This document shows positions 1 to 9,954 of a stretch of 64,000 bases of DNA, one piece after another; the first letter of the stretch is position 1; each line of letters begins with the position of its first letter. The position numbers were made by a program, and so were the translations under genes. The notes under the pieces were generated by a model. It worked only from the letters and a program-made list of their open reading frames with translations. It ran no database searches and was not told the origin of the DNA. Location: the NCBI GenBank assembly GCA_963853835.1, contig OY970821.1:52579640-52643639 (forward strand), given 5' to 3'. This DNA is from Calendula officinalis (lineage: Eukaryota; Streptophyta; Magnoliopsida; Asterales; Asteraceae).

Positions 1-1649
1 TCAGTTTGGAATTCTTGAACTTGGGAAGATAGATTAGAACGAACAGAGATTGGAAGGGCTCGAACACGACGAGGTTTAGGTTGCTCTTTCCGACTTAAGG
101 CATCAGCTACCACATTAGCCTTACCAGGATGATACTTAATCTCACATTCATAGTCGTTCATCAACTCTATCCACCTACGCTGCCTCATGTTGAGATCTTT
201 CTGATTGAAGATATGTTGTAAACTCTTGTGATCGGTGAATATTGTGCACTTGGTACCGTAGAGGTAATGTCTCCAAATCTTCAATGCGAATATAACTGCA
301 CCCAACTCAAGATCATGAGTTGTATAATTCTTCTCGTGGTTCTTCAGTTGTCGAGAGGCATAGGCGATCACTTTGTCATGTTGCATCAATACACAACCTA
401 GCCCTTGGTGCGAAGCATCACAGTACACCACGAAATCATCGGTTCCTTCAGGGAGAGATAGAATAGGAGCAGAACATAATTTAGATTTTAGAGATTGGAA
501 GGCTGATTCCTGCTTTTCAGCCCAGACAAATTTCTCATCCTTATGTGTTAACACCGTTAAATCCTTTGCAATCTTCGAGAAATTTTCTATGAACATTCTA
601 TAATAACCAGCAAGACCAAGGAATTGTCTTACCTCAGTTGGGGTATTTGGAGCTTCCCAATTCTTTATAGCTTTTATCTTTGCAGGATCCACGTGAATAC
701 CTTCTTCGTTGATAATATGACCCAGAAATTGGACTTCACGCAACTAAAATTCACACTTGGACAACTTGGCGTACAACTTCTCTTTCTCCAACAACTCAAG
801 GATAATTCTTAAGTGCTCTTCATGCTCTTCTCTCGAATGCGAATAGATAAGGATATCATCTATGAAGACGATAACGAATTTGTCGAGATATTGCTTGCAC
901 ACTCTGTTCATGAGATCCATAAACACAGCAGGTGCATTGGTCAAACCAAATGGCATTTCCAAAAATTCATAATGACCATAGCGAGTTCTAAAAGCAGTTT
1001 TGGGCACATCTTCATCACGGACTTTTAACTGATGGTAACCAGAACGAAGATCGATTTTGGAATAGAAACTCGATCCTTGGAGTTGATCGAATAGATCATC
1101 AATACGGGGAAGAGGATATCGATTTTTAATTGTTACTTTTTTCAATTCACGATAGTCAATGCACATTCTCATTGAACCATCTTTCTTTTTAACGAAGAGG
1201 ACCGGAGCTCCCCAAGGCGAGAAACTCGGTCGAATGAAACCAAGATCAAGAAGTTCTTGTAATTGCGATGAAAGTTCTTGCATTTCAGACGGTGCCAGAC
1301 GATAAGGAGAACGCGTGATAGGTGCGGCTCCTGGAATCAAATCAATGCGAAATTCAACTTGTCTCTGAGGCGGCAGTCCAGGCAATTCGCTAGGAAATAC
1401 ACCAGGAAATTCACGAACAATAGGAATGTCCTCAATCTTACGATCTTTGGACTTTGTGTCAACGACATGAGCAAGAAAGGCTTGGCATCCTTTACGAAGA
1501 TATTTTTGAGCTTTCATAGAAGTTATGATTTTTATGTTTTTGTTTCTTTGTTCACCTTGAATTATTAAAGTTTCTGTTTTGGATAAGGGAATTCGGATTT
1601 GTTTAGTGTAACATATTATTTCAGCACAGTTTTTAGACAACCAATCCAT
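1..1649 (-). pseudogene. pol: Element A pol: protease end, reverse transcriptase, part of RNase H
   Basis: Minus-strand pol. It starts with the end of the protease (MDWLSKN). The reverse transcriptase follows, with YRLAPSEMQ, the finger motif KKDGSMRMCIDYR, the palm motif SKIDLRSGYHQ and the catalytic FIDDILIYS. Below 744 the frame continues through the RT thumb and RNase H (YCDASHQGLG, then the TDHKSL region) to base 1. The frame is broken at 742-744, where a Trp codon conserved in the other copies (CEFW) reads TAG. The enzyme would copy element RNA to DNA in cytoplasmic particles. The family assignment is secure, but this copy is dead. Confidence 0.88.
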
Positions 1650-3197
1650 CCCTATGACGATATCAAAACTACCTAACTATACGGGCACAAGGTCTATATT
1701 AAAAATGTGATCATCTAGGTCAAGCTTACAACATTTAAAAACTTCACTAGACCTAACAACTTTGCCATTTGCTAACTCGATTTCATAATTCACTTTCAAA
1801 CGATCAGGATTAGATTTAAGAAACTTTTAAAGTCAGTCGATACGAAACTCAAGTCGGCTCCCGAGTCAAATAAAATAGAAGCAAAATGATTGTTGACGAT
1901 AAACGTACCAGTGACGGTATCAGGATTTTCACGAGCTTCCTGAGCATTCATAACAAATGCACGACCACGACCATTTTGACGATCATTGTTGTTGGCATTG
2001 CGATTGTTGTTGTGATTGTTGTTATGATTGCCATTGTTGTTGTTGTTGCCATTCTGGTTGTTGTTGTTCTGAAGTATAGGGCAACGATTTCGATAATGGT
2101 TAGGATCACCACACTCGTAGCAGACATGATTCTTAGGAGGATTGTTAGACGAACACTTTCTGAAATTATGACCCCAGCGGTCACACTTGAAGCACTTCAC
2201 ACACTGACCACCATGATGCCAGTTACATCTGCTACACAGAGGCTTGCTTCCAGTATAGGACTTAGATTCTGGATTAGACTGATTGTTGTTCTGAGTAGAG
2301 GCTGCATAATTCTTAGTCTTTTGATATTTGTTCCCTTTGTGATCACGCTTGTTGTCGTAGGAACGCTTTCCATTTTCATTGCTCACATTATCAGTAGATT
2401 TGCTAGACACCACTACTTTGTCTTTGAACGATCCACTTCTCATTGCATCATCAGTCAACCTTGTTGCACGATTCACAGCATCTTTAAATGTTGTCAGTTC
2501 AGAAGCAATAACATGAGTACGAATAAGATCATGAAGACCTTGAAGATACTTTTCAATACGCTTGAATTCAGGAGAAACCATATGAGGAACGAGACGAGCG
2601 AGTTCTTGAAACTTAGTTGTGTAGGTAACAATATTAGATCCAACCATGGACAGATTCCATAGTTCCACTTCAACTTTTTGTAGCTCTCTCCTTGGACAAA
2701 ACTTCTGAGTTAACTGATCCTTGAACGTATCCCAAGTCATAGCGTCAACATTTGCACGACCTAAGACTTGCACTTGAGAATTCCACCAGCACAATGCTTC
2801 CTTGGACAACGTACTAGCAGCAAACTTCGTCATATTCTCAGGGGCACATTGAATGACACTGAAAATGGATTCCACCTTCTCAATCTAGTGGATGATAGCA
2901 ATAGCACCTTCAGATCCAGAGTAGGTCGGAGGATGACAGGACGTAAAGGTCTTATAGGATTGACCTTGACGATTGGGATCTGAGGTTTAAACAAATAAGG
3001 AAAGAAAATGAACAATGGGTTAAAATGAAATGGAAATAAATGAATCTTCTTTCATGGAGTCGTATAGTATACCGTTGTTTCCCACATTAGATGCACCAGC
3101 GGCATTTCCTCTTGCAGCGTTCATTTGAGCCGTTGCTTCAGCGATTCGGCGTTCCACCATTTGTTCGACAGTCTCAGCGTTTCCTCCTCGAGCCATT
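1650..3197 (-). pseudogene. gag: Element A gag and aspartic protease
   Basis: The gag start is the ATG at 3197-3195 (MARGGN...), shared with elements B and C. The capsid region is followed by two zinc knuckles, CVKCFKCDRWGHNFRKC and CYECGDPNHYRNRC, then a long Asn-rich stretch from a CAA/AAC-type repeat. The protease active site is FDSGADLSFVS near 1830. A Trp codon in the capsid region (IHWIEKVE in the other copies) is TAG at 2885-2887, and the frame is broken again near 1800. Gag would form the particle and bind RNA, and the protease would cut the polyprotein. The copy is a pseudogene. Confidence 0.85.
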
Positions 3198-3558
3198 GAT
3201 GAATTGCTGATACAAATAATATGATAAGAAATTAAGAAGTGAATACTGTAGGAGGACTATAAGGAAAATATACTTATAATAAGGATCAAAGAATAGATAT
3301 ACAATAGACGTAATAGTAGTAGTAGACGTAGATATAACTAGTCGTAATTATAGTAATAGTTGTAGAGACGTATCGAAAATACAATTTATAAGAACAATAG
3401 AAATTACTAAAATATCACTTTATTAAACACATTCCTAATACATAATAGTTTTAAAAACTTGGCACATACGCCAATACTAAAAACAAAAATACTAAAATAG
3501 CTAAACATAAAATCTTATAATAGTAAATAGAAAACAAATATAGACGATATGTAGATGA
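3198..3558 (-). other. Spacer between the upstream ORF and gag of element A
   Basis: About 360 bp of AT-rich sequence with a short TAG/GTA repeat near 3308-3325. I see no ORF or structural RNA. The equivalent spacers in B and C also carry TAG repeats. Confidence 0.6.
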
Positions 3559-3987
3559 CTAATCATCTTCTTCTGGCTCAGAGTCATCCATAGGCTCTGA
3601 CTCTTCTTCTGGTTCTTCCTCTGGTTCTGATTCTTCTTCGGGCTCAGAGTCTTCTTCAGGCTCTGATTCTGATATCACTTCTGGCTCTGGTTCTCAACGT
3701 TGTGGAGTTCTTGGAGCAACATCACGCTTGGGTTTAGCAGGCGAACATAGATAAATAAGACCGCCCTCATGCTTACGATAGACAATAGGACGCTGACCAC
3801 GAGCTGGAGTAGGAGGACCATTAGGAATAATAGGAAAGGGACGTCTTCTTGGGCGACGATGCCATGGGACAACATAAGGTTGTACCACTGCTGGCACTGG
3901 AGCAACAGGCACTGGGACTACTGGGACAGCAGCACCACGATCACTATCGGAATCAGACGAAATATCGAGGACACTAGCAGGCGACAT
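3559..3987 (-). pseudogene. Upstream ORF of element A: Pro/Arg-rich protein with acidic repeat tail
   Basis: A 143-codon frame on the transcribed strand lies between the primer site and gag. It starts at the ATG at 3987-3985 (MSPASVLDISSDSDSD) and ends at TAG 3561-3559. An Ala/Val/Pro-rich stretch is followed by a basic core (PWHRRPRRRPF) and a tail of SEPEE repeats. One in-frame TGA at 3696-3694 separates core and tail here. Element B keeps the same ORF and C keeps parts of it, so it is a family trait. I do not recognise the protein. An extra ORF ahead of gag is known in Ogre/Tat elements but is not typical of chromoviruses. Confidence 0.6.
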
Positions 3988-4227
3988 TATACTAAACACG
4001 ACGCATAAATTTTTTATTAGATTACGAAATTTTAAGGCTCGCTGACGAATACTAACTATCACACTAAGGCAATACTAACTAAGGCAAATGTTCTAAACTA
4101 AGAACAATGGAACTTCAGGATATGAGACTGAGCGTGCCATGATTATTTTGATTTTATAAAAGTGTTTGTTTTTTCCCAAAAGTCTTTTGTAGTTATAGAC
4201 TAGGCTTGCTAATTCACTATAACTTAA

Positions 4228-4239
4228 GCTCTGATACCA
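4228..4239 (-). other. Primer binding site of element A (iMet tRNA)
   Basis: The minus strand reads TGGTATCAGAGC, complementary to the 3' end of plant initiator Met tRNA. It lies three bases inside the LTR end at 4243. Confidence 0.92.
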
Positions 4240-4532
4240 CTCTGTCACACCCCGCCAAAAATGAGTTTTACTTCATTTAAAATGTTTTGCGGAAGAACGA
4301 AGGTGTAACATTCATGACAACATAACAAAAATTAAGTAAACAAACAACCACGCAATAACGAAAAATAAAGGTTTTGTTTCACTTTCCAAAAGTAGAAAGT
4401 TTCCAAAAATAGTAAGTTTCCTAAAATAGAAATTGTTTGAAATGAAATGATTGTTCGTAAACTTAATGTTTTAATCATGGCTCACGACAATCCCAATGCT
4501 CATATCCTCCAAACTCCACTGCACCTAATTAC

Positions 4533-5182
4533 CTGGAAAAACATAAATAGTAAAAGGGTCAACAATAATGTTGAGTGAATCCACAGGGTTAATGTTGTAT
4601 GAAAAGTAAAGTAAAGTGTTTTGCTACTCAAAATATTTGTTATGAAAATGGTTTATGACTGAAAATGTATAAGGTTCAACACTCACATGATATGAGAAGT
4701 AAATATGAAAAGTGAAGTGTAATTGTAGAATATCTACAATTACTAGTTATGTTTATGAAAACGTGTTGAACAAGTTGTTATGTTTGACATCGCATGAACT
4801 GTTATCCCCAACAGGTAGCTAGTCTATTGAGTTAATATACCAACCCCTAAGTCCACAATCAACACTTCAACTCCAGTATGTTGTTATTTTATGGATATAC
4901 ACTCCCGAAAGATGTCTTGGATAAACCAAGTAATGATCAAATAATGTTGGGAGGATGAGTGTCAGCCAATAGTACTATCTGCATATCCATGGTCTAGATC
5001 CACTAGCTAATGATTGCTGGTAACCTTAGTCCGGTATAATAATTGTTTGTCATGCCAATGCGATAATGAAAATGTAAAGATGTTGTTGTACAGTCATAGT
5101 AAAACAGTAGCAGTTGTGTTTATGTTTTCCACCCCAAAGTTTATAAAAACAGTAAAAGAGTAAAAGGGGTCTGTGGACTCAC
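4533..5182 (-). other. Candidate intron inside the LTR of element A
   Basis: On the transcribed strand a consensus donor, CCAG/GTGAGTCC, is cut at 5183/5182. A pyrimidine-rich acceptor, ATGTTTTTCCAG/GT, is cut at 4533/4532. Both sites are kept at matching positions in all six gypsy LTRs of this window, with candidate intron lengths of 599-668 bp. Splicing is inferred from sequence only. Confidence 0.5.
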
Positions 5183-6190
5183 CTGGCAAAGCTTAGCGAC
5201 AAGTACTTAAGACAGAGGAATCCTTTGGAGACTCCTAGCTTCCTAAATGATTTAACTAATGATTAGACTAAGCTAACACAGGCGATTCTATATACGATAT
5301 AAGTTAAGCATTATGTATTTCATGTTATGTTTTATGTTTTGTGACATCGAATGAATTTGGGTTATTGGACCTTAATTGGTCGAAATGAAATGAAATGAAA
5401 TGAAATGGACTTCGAAATGAAATGGGCTTGGGTTAGGCTTATTGGGCCTACAATGGGCCTAATGGGCTTAATGGGCTTAATGGGCTAAATGGGCCACTAG
5501 GTTGGGCCACTTGGGCCTCTTATTGGGCTTGGGTGCACTTAGATTGGGCCATGAATTGGGCTTGGCCCAATTGGGTTCGGTTTGGTTGGGTATGGGCCAA
5601 AGGTTTCGGCTTTGGTCCAAATGGGCTTGGATACTAATGGGCCAACTAAGATTTGGGCCCGATGGACTAAAGTAGATCGATATGGGCCAAGTACGGGCCT
5701 TGGCCCGATTGGATATTCGGGTTTGGGTTGATCGGTTTGGGTCAAGATCCGTCCTTGACCCGGTTTGACTTATTGGTCAACATTGGTCAAAATTGGTCAA
5801 CAAAAGTCAACACTTGAATTCTAGATTTCGGCTAGGGTTGAAGGTATACTATAATTTGGTCAACCAAAGTCAACGATGGTCAATCTAGCTATCAAATGGT
5901 CAAATAGTCAATCATGGAAGTCAATTAGGGTTAGGGTTTGATGAGCTCGGCTAGGGTTTGACCTAGGGTTGGCCGAATGGCCAAAACCCTACGGGTTTGT
6001 GGCTAGGTTCGGCTAGATCGGTTCTAGAGTTCGGGTTTTGGTACTTGGTGATCATAGATCGCGCCTAGGGTTCTAGATCTAGGGTTCTAAGTACGGATCT
6101 AGCAACAAAATCAAGTGATACACACTTACAAGCATTCGATCGAGTGTAAGCATGCAAGCATGCTACGGGTTCATAAGCAAGGGACGTATA

Positions 6191-6222
6191 CCGAGACCAT
6201 ATGGCCTTGGCCATGGTCTCGG
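6191..6222 (-). other. Two-tier hairpin in the LTR of element A
   Basis: Outer arms CCGAGACC and GGTCTCGG (8 bp) and inner arms ATGGCC and GGCCAT (6 bp) are separated by a 2-base bulge on one side, with a 2-base loop. The same architecture recurs at 30508-30540, 31445-31476, 32751-32783 and 45236-45268. It lies about 190 bp downstream of the TATA box, in the predicted RNA leader. Confidence 0.65.
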
Positions 6223-6414
6223 GTTCGAGTTTAGGGACAAATCAAACCAGAAAACAAACAAAACAAGGAAGGGATTCGGTTTACCTAGCTTGGATCGAAC
6301 GAACAAGTGGAGATGCTCGAGCTTGCTTGGAATCGGACGAAGGTGATGATGGTGGTGTTGCTTGCGGTTTCCGAAATCAAGAGAGGAAAAAATAGGGTTG
6401 AAAGGGTTAAGTGT

Positions 6415-6424
6415 GCTTATATAG
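6415..6424 (-). promoter_or_regulatory. TATA box of the element A LTR
   Basis: The minus strand reads CTATATAAG at the position where every other LTR of this family has TATAAATA or TATATATA. It is about 475 bp inside the upstream LTR end and is the likely promoter for the element transcript. Confidence 0.6.
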
Positions 6425-6897
6425 TGTAGGTTTAGGGTTGAGATGATAGTGTTTGAGTCAACCAAGGACTCTTTCAAATTTGAGATGGATAAGGATATCA
6501 AAGGGGAAGATAAGATCAAGAGAAAACAACACATGGCCAACACCCTTAAGGTGTTTCGGCCGTGTAGAGGGTCACGAGCATGTGCATGGCCGGCCACTTA
6601 GGTGGTCGGTCATGGTTTGATGTCATTCGAGTCACATTCATTTAAATCATTACGTTTATTGTTTAACCGGTAAACTTGTCGTTTTAGAAATGATTTAGCT
6701 CAAAGTGTGTCACCATAAGAAAGTAATAATGTTGTGTTGACTAAAATAGTCAAACACTAATGTATGGTGTAAAAATATGTATGTTTATTGTGTGTTAGGA
6801 ATGCCAAAAATGAAATGTCTAAAAATAGAAACTTTCTAAATAAGGAAAGTTCTAGAAATGAAATGAAGTTACATACCAGAAATATCGAGTTGTCACA

Positions 6898-7517
6898 TTA
6901 ATTAAACTAGAAGGGTTCTAAGAGTAACTTATTTGTATATAAATAAGAGGCTTAGGGTAACCCTAAAACCCCTTAGACCATTACACGAAATACTTCCTCC
7001 TCTTCCTCCTTGGCTTCGGCCGAATACACACACAAACACATGCCTTGTGTTCTTCGTGTTCTTCGTGTTCTTCAAGTATTGAAGAACAAGTTCATTGCTT
7101 AGATCAACTAGAAGATCGCTGGATTTGTTCATCATCAGTGGATCTATCTTAAGCAATCAACAAGGCATGTTTTGGGAAACACTTTTCTCCCTTCTCCCTT
7201 CTTAGACGAATTCGGCCAAAGAACCCTAGGGTTCTTTGGTTGATGGTCGAACGAACCACACAAGCAATGTGTGTGTTCGAGTTCTTCGTACAAGGTTTCT
7301 TTCTTGTTAACCTAATCTAGAACTCCAACATCCCAATCCTTTAGGGTTTAAGGATTAGGTTTAATCTCAGTTCCGCATTTAGGGATTAAATCAGCTAGTT
7401 GGTTTTAACCGGTCAAGAACAAGTTCATGTTCTTGGTCCGTCATGGTTCGAACCAAGTACACTAGGAGGTCGACCCAAGTGGTTGATCAGTCCCATGGTG
7501 CGTATTGAAACCCTACA
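6898..7517 (+). repeat. TR-GAG 1 5' LTR, right part
   Basis: Matches 13670-14291 closely and ends AAACCCTACA just before the primer site. It carries a TATA box (TATATAAATA, 6936-6945), a telomere-like ACCCTAAAACCCC run and a GTGTTCTTC repeat leading into a hairpin at 7067-7087. The left half is off-window on the far side of element A. Confidence 0.85.
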
Positions 7518-7518
7518 G

Positions 7519-7530
7519 TGGTATCAGAGC
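7519..7530 (+). other. Primer binding site of TR-GAG 1
   Basis: TGGTATCAGAGC, one base after the LTR end, complementary to iMet tRNA. Confidence 0.9.
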
Positions 7531-9954
7531 GTTGGTTTAGATATCTAGGATATTAAACTAGTCTATGTTTAATTGGTCAAGAAGGTTTCTAAAGAACCCT
7601 AGCAATTTTCGAAAATACAAGGAAGAACCCTAGGATCAAGTATGGTAAACAAGATATGTTTAATTGATCAAAAGGATTCTTTCCTTATTTCCTTGATTTT
7701 TCTTGACATAGGAAGATCCCTAGGATCAAGTATGTTAAACAAGACTTGTTTAATTGATCAAAAGGATTCTTTCCTAATCCCTTAGGATTTTCGAAAAAAA
7801 CTAGAGGTTACTTGGACACCAAGTTTATTAAACTAGCCTAGTTTAATTGGTGGAAAAGTTTCCTAGGCTTAAGAATTTTGAAACCCTAAAGAACCCTAGA
7901 ACATTAAACTAGTTTAAGTTTAATAGTTTAAAAGTATTAATTAGGATAATAATCTAAAACCTAGTTAATTAGACAAGTTTATGTCTAATAGGTTTTATTA
8001 TTATTTTGATAGATTTATTAAAGCTAGTTCTTTAAACCTAGTAATTTAGACAAAGTTTTATTATCTATAAGGTTTAAATTAAAAAAAGTTTAAATAAATT
8101 TATTAAAAAGTTATAATCTATCTTAGAATTTAAACAAAAGTTTATTGATTAAATAGGATTGATTAATTAGACAACTAAAATAATGTATTTGATCAAGAAA
8201 GTCAAAACCCTAGTTTTGATTGATAAAAAACAAGATTAGGGTTCATCTAATTAATTTAGGGAATTGATAAAGAGGATGTTAATTTTTAAGTTCTAAAATT
8301 AACAAGGTGTATTAAATTATTTATATATATGTATTATAATTTTCAGATTTTTTTTTTTAAAATATTAAGTAAAATTGAATTTTAAAGATATAATAAGTTT
8401 ATATGAATTTTAATTAGGTTAAGTTAAAATACATACGTATAAATTAGATGTAATATTCTTATTAGAATGTTACAAGTTTATTATAAAATATACATATATA
8501 CTAATACATTAAATACAAGATAAAAATGGAACAATTAAAAATGGTAATGTTATTTTGATCTTTAAAAGATAATATTATAACTAGTTATTGTATAAGTTAT
8601 AATATAACTAAAACTAGAAAGTACAAAGTTATGATTTCATTATAACTAGAAATTGTACAAGTTGAAATTATATGATTAACTAGAAATATACAAAGTTATA
8701 TTTTTTATCATATATTAAGATGTATAAAGTTATAAGTTATTATAACTAGATAATTATACAAGTATAATATAAGTATTTTTTACAAGTCATGTAATATACT
8801 AGATTAATGATCAACTAAAAATAACAAGAACCTATATTTAACTAGTTCAAGTTAAATATAAGAAATGTTTAAACAAACTAAGAATTATTATATATAGTCT
8901 TTATATAATAAGTTTATTAGTTTCACCAAGTATAAACCGGTGATTGTGTTAGCTTAAGTTTCATCATGGTTGTTGAAGCTAGTGGGAGCTACACAAGAAA
9001 ATCACAAAGTTTATAATGTGTCGTTAAGACATAAGTCTTGGTCGAATCTAGTAAGTCAAAACAAATGTTTAATTTCATTATTACACATATGAAGAACTAG
9101 ATGTGTTAAACTAGGTTTATGTTTCAAGTTCATGAATCATAAAAGAATTAAAAGTTTAACATAAGATTTAAGGTTTTTCAAGTAAGATAAAACAAGTAAG
9201 TTTTATTCAAGATAAGATTTTTCACAAAATCTAGTGAAACGTTTTGTACACCTCGTTTTTGGTATACATGTATAATCGTGCAAATTCTTGAAACTATAAG
9301 TTTTAAAGAATAGTTCTTAAGTTTTAAAAAGGTGTCTTGTAGAACCCTTCAATTCACAAGTCACTCATTTTAAACAAGGATTAAGATTGGAATAAAGGTT
9401 TAAGTTTAGTTTAAGACTTAAACAAACCCAAGAAAATCTTAGATCTAAGTACTATCCACCTAATGGAACACCTCACTGGTTAAATGATATTCATATTGTA
9501 AGGATAAAGAACCTTAGATATAGATTCAAATCATTGCGAGTGTTAGGGTGCGTCAGGTTCTGTGATAATCGGGAGTCCCGGCGCAGAGCATCGTACTGTC
9601 TTAGATGGTCTGATCTACTTTGGTGATAATCGGGAGTCCTGGCCCAAAAAGTACTTGACTAGAATAAACATACTAGACTTTATTACTAAATTAGAAATGT
9701 ACAATTAGATTGTACAAAGTTGTAATAAGTTATAAGTCTAAAGATTCTACGACCCCTAGGAATCGTGTCAAGTCTTGATACGATCGGTAAGGATGTTACC
9801 TACCAGTAACAGCATGTCTCGTCGTGAAGTACCCAAACCTTGCAGCGAGAATGTGATATATGGATCCTAGGCCTAAAATATTAATTATGGGTTTATAATA
9901 TATTTTAGAGAATGTTTATTGATGATTACTAATTAAACTGAGTTTGATTTGTAG
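7531..9954 (+). other. AT-rich leader of TR-GAG 1, no gene seen
   Basis: Strongly A+T-rich DNA. Bases 7550-7900 hold degenerate repeats of a unit containing AACCCTAGGATCAAG and AAAGGATTCTTTCC. A doubled motif (GTGATAATCGGGAGTC) lies at about 9562-9640. The leader ends in GATTTGTAG directly before the gag ATG, which looks like a 3' splice site. TR-GAG 2 carries the same leader. I found no ORF or RNA gene. Confidence 0.6.

Larger units (their letters stand above)
1..6897 (-). mobile_element. Gypsy element A (Tekay/Del-type chromovirus), left end off-window
   Basis: A Ty3/gypsy LTR retrotransposon read on the minus strand. In transcription order the window shows the 5' LTR (6897-4243), primer binding site, a small upstream ORF, gag, protease, reverse transcriptase and part of RNase H. 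Integrase and the 3' LTR lie left of base 1. The long LTR, the double zinc-knuckle gag and the sequence similarity to elements B and C, which keep a chromodomain, place it with Tekay/Del chromoviruses. The right flank (TTAAT at 6898) continues as the interior of a TR-GAG LTR, so A is inserted there. Several stops make it defective. Confidence 0.9.
4243..6897 (-). repeat. 5' LTR of element A (2,655 bp)
   Basis: Starts TGTCACACCCCGCC at 4243 and ends GAGTTGTCACA at 6897, giving TG...CA ends. The boundaries are fixed by the primer site on the left and by comparison with element C, where the same end abuts a polypurine tract. On the minus strand it contains a TATA box (6424-6416), RY-type GCATGC motifs (6150-6163), a hairpin (6191-6222), a dense TGGGCY array (5420-5720), a GAAAT microsatellite (about 5383-5407) and candidate splice sites at 5182 and 4533. 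Open frames inside it (such as 6163-6597 minus) have no support as genes. Confidence 0.9.

Noticed and set aside
1886..2662. Long plus-strand frame (258 codons) over the gag of element A, and similar ones at 26201-26743 and 49301-49585
   Set aside because: They are antisense to the Asn-rich and zinc-knuckle region of gag. Their Val/Ile runs are the complement of AAC/AAT codons.
6163..6597. 144-codon minus frame in LTR A
   Set aside because: It lies across the hairpin and leader of the LTR, is not open in the other LTR copies and shows no domain.
6950..6975. Telomere-like run (ACCCTAAAACCCC)
   Set aside because: Two degenerate units in every TR-GAG LTR just after the TATA box; too short for telomeric DNA.
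7519..7530. tRNA gene signal from TGGTATCAGAGC at several places
   Set aside because: Only the 12-base primer-site complement is present, always next to an LTR end; no cloverleaf follows.
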